Assembly: GCF_017640745.1 (NCBI RefSeq)
Contig: NZ_JAEPQA010000002.1
Location: forward strand, 186,001-250,000
Reading direction: 5' to 3'
Source: Nisaea sp.
GTDB lineage: Bacteria > Pseudomonadota > Alphaproteobacteria > Thalassobaculales > Thalassobaculaceae
DNA: 64,000 nucleotides
Below the pieces are notes generated by a model. That model saw nothing but the letters and a program-made list of their open reading frames with translations, searched no databases and was not told where the DNA came from. Both the position numbers and the translations under genes were made by a program. Positions 1 to 7,868 of this stretch are shown here, one piece after another (within the stretch, counting starts at the first letter, position 1; each line of letters begins with the position of its first letter).

Positions 1-95
1 GACTTCCAGTGATCGAACAGCGCGCGGTGTTCCGGATGAGAGAGGTCCGCAGCGTCTGCGATCGTCCCGCCATAGTGTTTATCGTCGTTTGGCAT
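1..95 (-). CDS. 5' end of a probable PAS_5-domain protein (partial)
   Basis: An open frame reads leftwards from an ATG at 95-93 to the window edge without a stop, giving 31 residues that begin MPNDDKHYGG and include HPEHRALFDHWKS. The xLFxxWxS pattern resembles the start of PAS_5 domains, which are common as small regulatory proteins in Rhodospirillales. No clear Shine-Dalgarno sequence precedes the ATG, and only about 30 residues are visible, so both the coding status and the family are tentative. Confidence 0.4.
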   Translation of the reverse strand, partial: MPNDDKHYGGTIADAADLSHPEHRALFDHWK

Positions 96-448
96 ATATA
101 GGCCAGTAAAAGCAAAATTTGCTTGATTGGTTTCCAGAAAAAGCTAGTTGCCAAACGTCGCGCGGCAAGTTGTATTTGATAAAATACATCGTAATATTAA
201 TAGGTTACGCTTTGTTAAAATTGATTTTGAATCCAAAATACCGTGGAAATAGACCGAGAATCGGTCATTGTCGAATAAGTGGTTAATTTATTGAGGGCTT
301 TAATTGACGTAACCCTATATTCCGGGATGGATTCTATGGGCTCGAATTATATCTCCCGGTCTCTTCATGCTGCCGGCTGTACGAAGTCTCCGGCTGTCGT
401 TAAAGATGAGCCGTCGTATCCCGCCATCAACATTTCCTCCGCCGGTCC
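96..448. other. AT-rich intergenic region between divergent genes
   Basis: This stretch of about 350 bases is much more AT-rich than the flanking genes, especially 100-320. I see no convincing open frame or RNA gene in it. It separates the leftward partial gene from the rightward glycosyltransferase, so it probably holds the promoters of both. No specific promoter or operator could be assigned by eye. Confidence 0.5.
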
Positions 449-1981
449 ATGAGCAACAGAACCGATATTCTCGACCGGCCAGACAAGATTGAGGCCTATG
501 TCGAGCTGTTCTGTACGCTTGCCGGTAAGCAGGGCGGTTGTAGCTGGCAGAAACGTTTTCTCAGAGATGCACCGGCCCGCTTGCTGGCGGTGAGTGCGAG
601 CGTCGTGCGGACCCTGGTAAACGGGCAAACGGGCTTCCGGGACGCGCTCAATTTTCCGGCTTCATATTATTTCGAGCCGCTGCTCGACGCCGTTCTCAGA
701 GAGCAATTGCGGCGCGGCGATACGGTTTTCGAGTCCCCGCTCTCCGTGCTCGAGCGCCGAGACGATCCCGGGATAGCGCTCGCTGCAACCACCTCGGCAA
801 TGCACATTGCGGGTGCGCCGGAGTCCCGGAGCTGGCCGGAATGGGGCTTGCAAGGCGGGCGGCGCCTCCGCCTCGGCTATGTCACCTCCGACCTTCGGAT
901 GCACCCTGTGGGGTTTTCCGTCCGGAGCATGCTGGTTCATCACGATCGCAGCCGGTTCGAGACCTTCGTCTATGACCGAACGGCGGAGCCGGTCCGTCCG
1001 GTTCAGGGGCCGGTGCGGCTGTCCGTTGACCATTTCCGGGAGGTCGGGGGTCTCCCGCCGGCGGCGCTCGCGGAGCGGATCCGTGCCGACGGGATCGACA
1101 TCCTGGTCGACCTGAGCGGCACGCCGCTGAGCCCGGAAGAGGATGTCTTCCGCCGCGGTCCGGCTCCTGTCCGGGTGGCGATGATCGGATTCCCCGGGGC
1201 GACTGGTGCGGAGACCGTGGATTACACAGTCGCGGACAGGGTCGTGGTACCCGAGGAGGAGCGCCCGGGTTTCTCCGAACACCTGATCCTGATGCCGGGA
1301 AGTTTCCTGCCAGTCGACGACCAGGCGGAGGACGACCCCGCCCCCTCCCGCGCGGAGCTCGGGCTGCCGGAGGACGCTTTCGTCATGGCCGCCTTCAACC
1401 GGCTCAATAAGGTCGACATGGCGACGCTTCGGCTCTGGTTCGAGTGTTTGAGACGGATTCCCCGCGCGCTGCTCTGGGTCGCAACGCAATCGGAGGAGGG
1501 GACGGAGAATCTTCGTCGCTTCGCCGCGCAGGCGGGGCTGTCGCCGGACCGGATCCGTTTCGCGGAGCCCACCGGGATCCGCGATCACCGGGCGCGTATC
1601 GCCGCCGCCGATATCGCCCTCGATCCGCTCGGTTACAATGGCGGTCACACGACGGTGCTGGCGCTCGCGCGCGGCGTTCCGGTCGTGACACGGCCCGGCC
1701 GCTGCTTCGCCTGGCGGATGTCGGCCAGCATCCTGACCGCGGCGGGCTTACCGGAGGGAATCGCCGACAGTCCGGAGGACTATCTCGCCCGCGTTGAGCG
1801 GTTCGCCGCCGATGCTCCCTTTCTCGCTGCCATCCGCGCCCGGCTGCGGCAGCCGGAACCGGGGGGCTTCTTCTCGACGAAAGCCTATGTCGCGGCCCTC
1901 GAGGCTGCATTCCTGCAGATTGCGGAGAATCGGTCCGCCGGTTTGCCCGACCGGGATATCGAGGTCAAAAGTCCGGGTTGA
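449..1981 (+). CDS. Divergent GT41 (SPINDLY/OGT-like) glycosyltransferase without TPRs
   Basis: The protein has 510 residues and matches the catalytic region of GT41 glycosyltransferases, which transfer GlcNAc or related sugars from UDP-sugars to Ser/Thr. Visible landmarks are SDLRMHPVGF (about 148-157), the DILVDLSG strand, a GFPGATG loop, FNRLNK near the middle (the Lys is the usual nucleotide-contact residue) and LGYNGGHTTVLALARGVPVVT near the C-terminus. The TPR array normally found at the N-terminus is absent; residues 1-135 are unassigned. The usual DLxGHTxxxR motif reads DLSGTPLSPEE here, so the conserved His and Arg are missing, and the normal GGTTT reads GGHTT. It is therefore a diverged member that may have changed or lost activity. 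The gene converges on the cupin gene with no gap. A second, more canonical GT41 protein lies at 46.7 kb. Confidence 0.8.
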   Translation: MSNRTDILDRPDKIEAYVELFCTLAGKQGGCSWQKRFLRDAPARLLAVSASVVRTLVNGQTGFRDALNFPASYYFEPLLDAVLREQLRRGDTVFESPLSVLERRDDPGIALAATTSAMHIAGAPESRSWPEWGLQGGRRLRLGYVTSDLRMHPVGFSVRSMLVHHDRSRFETFVYDRTAEPVRPVQGPVRLSVDHFREVGGLPPAALAERIRADGIDILVDLSGTPLSPEEDVFRRGPAPVRVAMIGFPGATGAETVDYTVADRVVVPEEERPGFSEHLILMPGSFLPVDDQAEDDPAPSRAELGLPEDAFVMAAFNRLNKVDMATLRLWFECLRRIPRALLWVATQSEEGTENLRRFAAQAGLSPDRIRFAEPTGIRDHRARIAAADIALDPLGYNGGHTTVLALARGVPVVTRPGRCFAWRMSASILTAAGLPEGIADSPEDYLARVERFAADAPFLAAIRARLRQPEPGGFFSTKAYVAALEAAFLQIAENRSAGLPDRDIEVKSPG

Positions 1982-2365
1982 TCAGGCGCCCTCGTCGAGG
2001 AACTGGTTCGGCTTGTGGAACATGCTCAGCATCAGCGCGCCTTCCGGGGCCCGTGCGACATGCCGGCTGCCCGCCGGACGCCAGACATATTCGCCGGGCC
2101 CGATCGCGCCCTGCTCATCCTCCAGCCGGCCCTCCAGCATGTAGGTCTGCTCGATATCCGTATGCTCGTGAAACGGCAGGACCGCGCCGGGCTGCCAGCG
2201 GAACAGGGCGGTCATAAGCCCGGTTTCCTTGTCCTCCATCAGCACCTTCATCTCGACCCCCTCGAAGCGGGTCGGGCTCCAGTCGAGCTTCTCCGGGTCG
2301 ACCGGGCGCGAGTCGAGCGCTCCGAGTGCGGCATGTTCCGGGTAGTTCGGCGTCTCGATAGCCAT
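1982..2365 (-). CDS. Cupin-domain protein (ChrR-like cupin)
   Basis: The protein has 127 residues and a single small beta-barrel cupin. Cupin motif 1 is visible around residues 60-75 as PFHEHTDIEQTYMLEG, with candidate metal ligands His, His and Glu. Motif 2 lies near the C-terminus as GEYVWRPAGSRHVA, with a further His. The GPGEY..PAGSxH arrangement resembles the ChrR cupin domain of anti-sigma factors and stand-alone dioxygenase-like cupins. No substrate can be read from the sequence. It starts at the ATG at 2365 behind a strong AGGGAGGA Shine-Dalgarno sequence that lies inside a hairpin (2376-2410). It is 70 bp downstream of panC on the same strand but has no obvious pantothenate role. Confidence 0.75.
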   Translation of the reverse strand: MAIETPNYPEHAALGALDSRPVDPEKLDWSPTRFEGVEMKVLMEDKETGLMTALFRWQPGAVLPFHEHTDIEQTYMLEGRLEDEQGAIGPGEYVWRPAGSRHVARAPEGALMLSMFHKPNQFLDEGA

Positions 2366-2375
2366 CTTGCGTTCC

Positions 2376-2410
2376 TCCCTCCGGGCCGTCGTGTCGCGGC
2401 CCCGGAGGGA
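2376..2410 (-). promoter_or_regulatory. Hairpin covering the cupin ribosome-binding site
   Basis: Ten bases at 2376-2385 (TCCCTCCGGG) are perfectly complementary to 2401-2410 (CCCGGAGGGA), with a 15-base loop. It lies between the panC stop (2436) and the cupin ATG (2365). On the minus strand the distal arm contains the start of the cupin's purine-rich Shine-Dalgarno sequence. It could be a weak terminator for panBC (no U-tract follows) or a structure that limits translation of the cupin. Which role applies is inference. Confidence 0.45.
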
Positions 2411-2435
2411 AGCATAGCCTGATCGGGACGTTCCG

Positions 2436-3272
2436 TCAGATGCCGATATTGTCGATCAGGCGGCAGCTGCCGAGTTTGGCAGCGGCGAAGATCCTGAGAT
2501 TTTCGCCAGGGTCCGTGGCGGTTTCGAAACTGTCCTGATCCCGGATGTCGATATAGTCGACCTGTTGGAAACCGGCCGCGAGCACCGCCTTCCGCGCCTG
2601 CTCCGCCGCGACGGCCGGAGCGATGCCGCTTTGCACCGCGGCAGCCGCCGCGACAATTGCCGCATGGAGCGCCGGAGCGATCTGCCGTTCATCCGTACTC
2701 AGATACGCGTTGCGTGAGGAGAGTGCTAGGCCGTCGGCCTCGCGCACCGTCGGGGCGCCAAGGATCTCCATCGGCAGGTCGAGGTCGCGCGCCATGGTCT
2801 TGATGACGGCGAGTTGCTGATAGTCCTTCTCCCCGAAGATCGCGATGTCCGGCATCGCCTGGATGAGGAGTTTCGAGACCACGGTGGCGACGCCGGTGAA
2901 GAAACCCGGACGGCTGGCGCCCTCCATGACCTCGGAGATGTCGTGTACGATGACTTCGGTCTTGTAGCCGGGGGCGTAGATCTCTTCCGGCCCAGGGGCA
3001 TAGACCGCGCTGCAGCCCGCCGTTTCGAACTTGGCGAAATCGCCGTCCTCGTCCCGCGGATAGGTCGCGAAATCCTCGTTCGGTCCGAACTGCCGCGGAT
3101 TGACGAAGATCGTCCCGACGCAGCGGTCCGCGCGTTCGAGGCCGAGCCGGACGAGCGAGAGATGACCTTCGTGGATCGCGCCCATCGTCGGCGTCAGAGC
3201 GACGGTCTCGCCGGCGCTCCTCCAGCTGTTCACGCGGTTGCGCAGGTCGGCCTTGGTGCGAATGATGTCCAT
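2436..3272 (-). CDS. panC: Pantothenate synthetase
   Basis: The protein has 278 residues, the usual PanC length. It condenses pantoate and beta-alanine with ATP through a pantoyl-adenylate in the cytoplasm, the last step of pantothenate synthesis. The N-terminal PTMGAIHEGHLSLV holds the HIGH-like nucleotidyltransferase motif. TIFVNPRQFGPNEDFATYPR, IFGEKDYQQLAVI and a KMSKS-equivalent SSRNAYLS are all present. It begins at the ATG at 3272, three bases after the panB stop, so the two genes form a panB-panC operon. Confidence 0.97.
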   Translation of the reverse strand: MDIIRTKADLRNRVNSWRSAGETVALTPTMGAIHEGHLSLVRLGLERADRCVGTIFVNPRQFGPNEDFATYPRDEDGDFAKFETAGCSAVYAPGPEEIYAPGYKTEVIVHDISEVMEGASRPGFFTGVATVVSKLLIQAMPDIAIFGEKDYQQLAVIKTMARDLDLPMEILGAPTVREADGLALSSRNAYLSTDERQIAPALHAAIVAAAAAVQSGIAPAVAAEQARKAVLAAGFQQVDYIDIRDQDSFETATDPGENLRIFAAAKLGSCRLIDNIGI

Positions 3273-3275
3273 GGT

Positions 3276-4118
3276 TCAGCCCTTTCGCGCCGGCTTTTCG
3301 GCGTAGGTGTTGCGTTCGGCCGGAAAGGCCCGGCTGCGTACGTCATCCGCCCAACGCTGCGCCGCTTCGCGGATCGTGCCCGCGAGATCGGCGTACCGTT
3401 CGGCGAATTTCGGGAGGTGCCCGTCATAAAGGCCGAGAAGGTCGTCGGTGACCAGGATCTGGCCGCTGCAGGCGGCGGAGGCGCCGATCCCGATGGTCGG
3501 GATGGAGATCGTCTCGGTCACCCGGCGGGCGACGGGCTCGACCGTGCCCTCGATGACGACCGCGAAGGCGCCGGCGCGTTCGACGGCGCGGGCATCCTCG
3601 AGCACCTGCCGGGCGCCGTCCTCGCCGCGTCTCTGGATCCTGAAGCCGTCTTCGGCATGCTGCGGCAGAAGGCCGATATGACCGAGCACCGGGATGCCGT
3701 CCTCGACGAGAGCAGCGATCGAAGCCTCGACGGCGACACCGCCCTCAAGTTTTACCGCGTCGGCCCCGGTCTCTTCCATGACGCGGCGGGCACTTTCGAG
3801 CGCCTGCTCCGGCCCGTCCTCGTAGCTGCCCGCCGGAAGGTCGACGACGACGCGGGCATGGTGCGCCCGCCTCGTCACGGCGCGGCCATGAGCAATCATC
3901 ATGTCGAGCGTGACGCCGACCGTCCCGTCCATGCCGTAGATCACCATACCGAGCGAGTCGCCGACCAGCAGCAGATCGCAGAGCGGATCGAGATAGGCCG
4001 CGACGGGCGCGGTATAGGCCGTGAGGCAGACCAGCGGCCGGTCGGGAGCAGCGGCGCGGATATCGGCCGGGCCGATATGGCGCGGGACCGGTTCCGCGGT
4101 TCGTGAATGATGGTTCAT
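3276..4118 (-). CDS. panB: 3-methyl-2-oxobutanoate hydroxymethyltransferase
   Basis: PanB makes ketopantoate from 2-oxoisovalerate and methylene-tetrahydrofolate, the committed step of pantothenate synthesis. The frame is open further upstream, but the start is placed at the ATG at 4118 (MNHHSRTAEPVP), giving 280 residues, a normal length; the upstream extension runs into the tRNA-Phe gene. Family motifs are LTAYTAPVAAYLD, LLVGDSLGMVIYG (Mg-binding Asp), the VVVDLPAGSY region, GADAVKLEGG, PVLGHIGLLPQ and TIGIGASAACSGQILVTDDLLG. It is transcribed ahead of panC. Confidence 0.95.
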   Translation of the reverse strand: MNHHSRTAEPVPRHIGPADIRAAAPDRPLVCLTAYTAPVAAYLDPLCDLLLVGDSLGMVIYGMDGTVGVTLDMMIAHGRAVTRRAHHARVVVDLPAGSYEDGPEQALESARRVMEETGADAVKLEGGVAVEASIAALVEDGIPVLGHIGLLPQHAEDGFRIQRRGEDGARQVLEDARAVERAGAFAVVIEGTVEPVARRVTETISIPTIGIGASAACSGQILVTDDLLGLYDGHLPKFAERYADLAGTIREAAQRWADDVRSRAFPAERNTYAEKPARKG

Positions 4119-4342
4119 ATGTCTTCTCCAAGCCGATACGGATCGTCTCCTGCGACGTATTGATCGGTTGGAAGGGGGGCTTAGCGCAGGCGGTGTCCGG
4201 AGCCAACTGTTATGCTGCATTGCGGAAAGCCATGCTGCATCGCGGAGGGACTGTTGTTGCGATGGCAGCAGTGACGGAACGCCATCGGTCGGCCCAAACT
4301 GATCGAGCGACGGCAGGGAGTCTCGGGTTTTCAGGGAGAAAG

Positions 4343-4418
4343 TGGTGCCCAGGGGCGGATTCGAACCACCGACACGCGGATTTTCAATCCGCTGCTCTAC
4401 CAACTGAGCTACCTGGGC
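4343..4418 (-). tRNA. tRNA-Phe (anticodon GAA)
   Basis: The minus strand folds into a full cloverleaf of 76 bases including an encoded CCA. The acceptor stem is GCCCAGG pairing with CCTGGGC, then discriminator A and CCA. The anticodon loop reads TTGAAAA between CGGAT and ATCCG, giving anticodon GAA. The T arm contains GGTTCGAATCC. It lies between the panB start and the rightward TPR-oxygenase gene. Confidence 0.97.
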
Positions 4419-4588
4419 ACACCGTTGATATGACTGCGCGATGCGCCGCCATATCGTTGAGAGGCAGCTGTATAGAAGATATCAGGGAGGCTGTCCAGCG
4501 CCCAATCCGTGCTTTTTTTGCGGGCCGCTTGATGGCTTCGGATATCGGCGCTATCCAAGAGCGGGCTTGCCGGAGAGGGACCCGAAAG

Positions 4589-5794
4589 ATGCAATTGTCC
4601 GAGGCCTTGTCGCTCGCGATCCAACACCAGAATGCCGGCCGGACCGCGGCGGCGGCGGAGATCTACGACCGGATTCTCCAAGTGGCGCCCGGCAATCCGC
4701 CCGCGGCGACGCTGCGGGCCCGGATCTATCTGAAGGAAGGCCGGCTGGACGAAGCGGACCGGCTGACCGAGGCCGCCATCCGGGCAGCGCCGGATTTCTT
4801 GCAGGCCTGGAACGCGCGGGGCGATGTGCTGGACGCGCGGAACGAGCCGGAGGCCGCCAGCGCGGCCTGGCGCCGCTCGCTCCTCGCGGGGCCTGAGAAT
4901 ACCGGTCCGTTCGTCGGGCTCGGCAACCGGTTCCAGCTCGACAAGGAGTACGGCGCGGCGGAGATCGCCTACCGGCGGGCGCTCGCGGGGCAGCCCGGAA
5001 ACATACCTGCGGCTAACAATCTGGCGCAGGCGCTACTGATCGAGGGCGATGTCGAGGGAGCCCTCGCGGCTACGGACCGGGTGCTCGCTCGCGACCCCAA
5101 CCATGTCCGCGCGACGGCCTATCGCTCGGTCGCGCTGGAGGAACTCGGGCGCTACGATGAGGTCGATCGGCTGATTGCGCACGGCACCGCGACTCGCCCG
5201 ATCCGTTTCGAGGTGCCGGACGGCTACCGGAACCATGTGGAGTTCAATGCCGCGCTCTCGGACGAGATCCGCAACCATCCGAACATTTCGGGCGATCTCG
5301 ACCCGTTGCGCCGGGCGATCCGCGGCGGTGCCTTCGTGCCGCAGCTGTTCGATCATAAGGGGCCCGCGACAGCTGCGTTCGAGCGCATGCTGAGCGCCGG
5401 GCTGGACGAATATATTGCCGGGTTGAAGAAGGACCCGTCACACCCCTTCTTCGCCCGTATCCCGAAAGGCTATGCGGTGAATATCTGGGCCAATATCCTC
5501 GGCGACGAGGGGCATCAGAGTGCGCATATTCACAACGCCGGCTGGCTGAGCGGGACCTATTACGCCGCCGTGCCGGAGACGGTGCGGCCGGACGATCCGG
5601 AGCGCGCCGGCTGGCTCGAGTTCAACCGGCCGGGCTACGGCATCCCCTACCGCGGCACCCGTAAGCTGGAGGCGATCTGTCCCGAGCTCGGCATGGCGGT
5701 GGTCTTCCCCTCCTATGTCTGGCACAGCACGATCCCGTTCCGCGGCGGCGGAGAGCGGATCAGCATCGCCTTCGACCTCCATATCGACGGCTGA
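4589..5794 (+). CDS. TPR protein with C-terminal 2OG-Fe(II) oxygenase domain
   Basis: The chosen ATG at 4589 follows a GGAGAGGGA sequence and gives 401 residues. Residues 1 to about 190 form helical TPR-type repeats (EALSLAIQHQNAGRTAAAAEIYDRIL, then A-x-x-x-Y-R-x-A-L units). The C-terminal half matches the putative 2-oxoglutarate/Fe(II) oxygenase family found behind TPRs in alphaproteobacteria: HQSAHIHNAGWLSGTYY carries the first iron ligands, VVFPSYVWHSTIPF the distal His, and GERISIAFDLHI the 2OG-binding Arg. It would hydroxylate an unknown protein or small molecule in the cytoplasm. It stops 3 bp before the next TPR gene, so the two are probably co-transcribed. Upstream in-frame ATGs exist but lack a better ribosome site. 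Confidence 0.82.
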   Translation: MQLSEALSLAIQHQNAGRTAAAAEIYDRILQVAPGNPPAATLRARIYLKEGRLDEADRLTEAAIRAAPDFLQAWNARGDVLDARNEPEAASAAWRRSLLAGPENTGPFVGLGNRFQLDKEYGAAEIAYRRALAGQPGNIPAANNLAQALLIEGDVEGALAATDRVLARDPNHVRATAYRSVALEELGRYDEVDRLIAHGTATRPIRFEVPDGYRNHVEFNAALSDEIRNHPNISGDLDPLRRAIRGGAFVPQLFDHKGPATAAFERMLSAGLDEYIAGLKKDPSHPFFARIPKGYAVNIWANILGDEGHQSAHIHNAGWLSGTYYAAVPETVRPDDPERAGWLEFNRPGYGIPYRGTRKLEAICPELGMAVVFPSYVWHSTIPFRGGGERISIAFDLHIDG

Positions 5795-5797
5795 CCG

Positions 5798-7627
5798 GTG
5801 GCGGTGCCGGATCCCATGGCGCGGCTCCGCGAGGCCGCGCAGCTGATGCGTCAGGGCCGGGCGGGGGAGGCGGTGGCGATCTTCGCCGAGGCCGCGAAGG
5901 CCCATCCGCGCCAGCCGGAACTGCAGAACAATCTCGGCGTCGCCCTGAAGGCGGCGGGAAAGCCGAAAGAGGCGGTGCAGGCTTATCGCCGGGCACTGAA
6001 GCTCGCACCGGGCTATGCTGTCGCCGAAGCCAATCTCGCGCGGGCCCTGCTGCAGCTCGGCGAAGGAGCGGCCGCTGTCCGGCATTTCGAGAGCGCGCAT
6101 CGCAACGCGCCTGACGCGGGATATTTCGGCGAATTGCTTGATACGCTCGCCGGACTGCGTTTCGAAAAGCCTGATCCGGCACTCCGCACCCTGCTGCTCG
6201 CTCTCTTCGAGCGTCGCGATATAGATCTGCAGCGGCTAGCGCCGGCGGCACTTTCCCTTGTGCTCGCCAACCGCTCGGCGACGAAAGGCGCGGAGGCGGC
6301 TTGGCGATGGTACCGCGATGATGGTGAACCCCCGCCACCGCTGCCGGAGGATGCGCTGCTCGCGGCACTGCTGACCTGGACCACCGTGCCCGATCCGCGC
6401 CTCGAAGCCTGGATGATCGCGGAGCGTAGGCGTTTGCTGCTCGAAGGCGGGGTGAAGATGGCGTCCGCCGTTCCGCTCGCGCTGCAGGCGACGACCTCCG
6501 AATTCGCCTGGCACCTGACGCCGGAGGAGAGCGAGGCACTGGCGCCGATGCTGTCAGCGGAGACGCTGACGCCCGAAGAGGCGCTGCTGGTCGCTCTATA
6601 CAGGGACATCGCCGAGGTGCCCGCTGCCTTCGCGGCGCTTCAAGGGGAAAAGTATTGCCTTCCGATCCTGGAGCGGACGGTCCGCGAGCCGGAGGAAGAG
6701 CGCACGCTCGGCACGGCGCTGCCGTCGCTGACGGATATCTCGGACGAGATTTCGGACAAGGTGCGCGCGCAGTACGAGGTGCATCCCTATCCGCGCTGGC
6801 GCAGCGTCGACGGGCAGATCCGGCGAAAGCCGCTCGATGCGCATCTGCGCGACAGGTTCCCGGCGATGCGCTTCGAGGGCATCGACCTGAAGGCGCCGAA
6901 GCTTCTTGTCGCCGGCAGCGGCACCGGGCGGCACGCGATCCAGACGGCGGCGCGTTACGAGGGCGTCGAGGTCACCGCCGTCGATCTCAGCCGACGCTCG
7001 CTCGGCTACGCGGCGCGCATGGCGCGGGAGCTCGGGCGGACGAACATCTCCTTCGCGCAGGCGGACATTCTCGGGTTCGGTGCACTGGAGCAGCGGTTCG
7101 ACGTCATCGAATGCTCCGGCGTGCTGCATCATATGGCGGACCCGATGGCGGGCTGGCGCGCCCTCAGGGGCCTGCTGAAGCCGGGCGGACTGATGCGGGT
7201 CGCGCTCTACAGCGAAATCGCGCGGGAGCGTTTCGCGAAGCTTCGGGCGGAGATCGAGGCGACCGGGGAAGAGGAGATCGCGGCCGAGATACGCGCCCGG
7301 CGGCGGGACGCGCTGCTGCTGGCGGAGGACGACCCGGCGGCGATCGTCTGGCAGACCGGGGACTTCTATTCCCTCAGCGGCTGCCGCGACCTGCTGTTCC
7401 ATCGCCGCGAGGTGCGTTTCACCTGGCCGGAGATCGGCGCGGCGGTGGCGGAGCTGGATCTGAAACTCGTCGGGGTGGAAACGGCGTCACAGGCGCTGCG
7501 GGAAGCCTATCTCAAGCGGTTCCCGAATGATCCCTCGGCGACAGACCCGGCCAACTGGGATGCATTCGAGAGGGACAATCCGGACAGCTTTCTCGCGATG
7601 TACCAGTTCTGGTGCCAGGCGGCCTAG
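5798..7627 (+). CDS. TPR protein with SAM-dependent methyltransferase domain
   Basis: This protein has 609 residues from a GTG at 5798 (an ATG at 5816 is the alternative). Residues about 5-110 are TPR repeats, for example the PRQPELQNNLGVALKAAGK unit. A middle region of about 200 residues is helical and unassigned. A class I methyltransferase domain follows: LLVAGSGTGRHAIQ is the SAM-binding glycine motif, VTAVDLSRRSL carries the acidic ribose-binding residue, and FDVIECSGVLHHMADP is motif IV with a typical LHH. LLKPGGLMRVALYS completes the fold. The substrate is unknown. Coupling to the TPR-oxygenase 3 bp upstream, with a GT41 enzyme in the same neighbourhood, suggests a protein- or glycan-modification role (inference). 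It ends tail-to-tail with yacG, overlapping it by 4 bp. Confidence 0.85.
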   Translation: MAVPDPMARLREAAQLMRQGRAGEAVAIFAEAAKAHPRQPELQNNLGVALKAAGKPKEAVQAYRRALKLAPGYAVAEANLARALLQLGEGAAAVRHFESAHRNAPDAGYFGELLDTLAGLRFEKPDPALRTLLLALFERRDIDLQRLAPAALSLVLANRSATKGAEAAWRWYRDDGEPPPPLPEDALLAALLTWTTVPDPRLEAWMIAERRRLLLEGGVKMASAVPLALQATTSEFAWHLTPEESEALAPMLSAETLTPEEALLVALYRDIAEVPAAFAALQGEKYCLPILERTVREPEEERTLGTALPSLTDISDEISDKVRAQYEVHPYPRWRSVDGQIRRKPLDAHLRDRFPAMRFEGIDLKAPKLLVAGSGTGRHAIQTAARYEGVEVTAVDLSRRSLGYAARMARELGRTNISFAQADILGFGALEQRFDVIECSGVLHHMADPMAGWRALRGLLKPGGLMRVALYSEIARERFAKLRAEIEATGEEEIAAEIRARRRDALLLAEDDPAAIVWQTGDFYSLSGCRDLLFHRREVRFTWPEIGAAVAELDLKLVGVETASQALREAYLKRFPNDPSATDPANWDAFERDNPDSFLAMYQFWCQAA

Positions 7628-7854
7628 CGTTCCTGCCGTTCTTCCAGCGCCTTTGCCAGATCGAGCAGTTCGGCTTCGTCCGGCTCCTCGTTGGTCTGCA
7701 GCCGGTATTCGCCGCCGAGCCATCGCCCTAGATCGATGGTCTTGCAGCGCTCGGAACAGAACGGCCGATAGGCGGCGTCGACCGGCTTGCCGCAAATCGC
7801 GCAGCTGGGCTTGCGCTTGCGCTTCTTCTTGTCGAACTCGCTGATCTCGCCCAT
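7624..7854 (-). CDS. yacG: DNA gyrase inhibitor / zinc-binding protein YacG
   Basis: The protein has 76 residues and is a small zinc protein that binds GyrB in characterised members. Four cysteines (18, 21, 33, 37) form the expected CxxC...CxxxC knuckle in CAICGKPVD and FCSERC. They are followed by the family signature DLGRWLGGEYRL and an acidic tail. The start is the ATG at 7854. It is the last gene of the minus-strand block that begins at murA, 14 bp after the RNase E/G-like gene, and its stop overlaps the converging methyltransferase gene. Confidence 0.92.
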   Translation of the reverse strand: MGEISEFDKKKRKRKPSCAICGKPVDAAYRPFCSERCKTIDLGRWLGGEYRLQTNEEPDEAELLDLAKALEERQER

Positions 7855-7868
7855 CGCCCTCTCCGGTC

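Noticed and set aside
2814-4106. Long open frame of 430 codons on the plus strand across panC and panB
   Set aside because: It is antisense to two clear genes, has no family resemblance, and arises from the high GC3 of the real genes.
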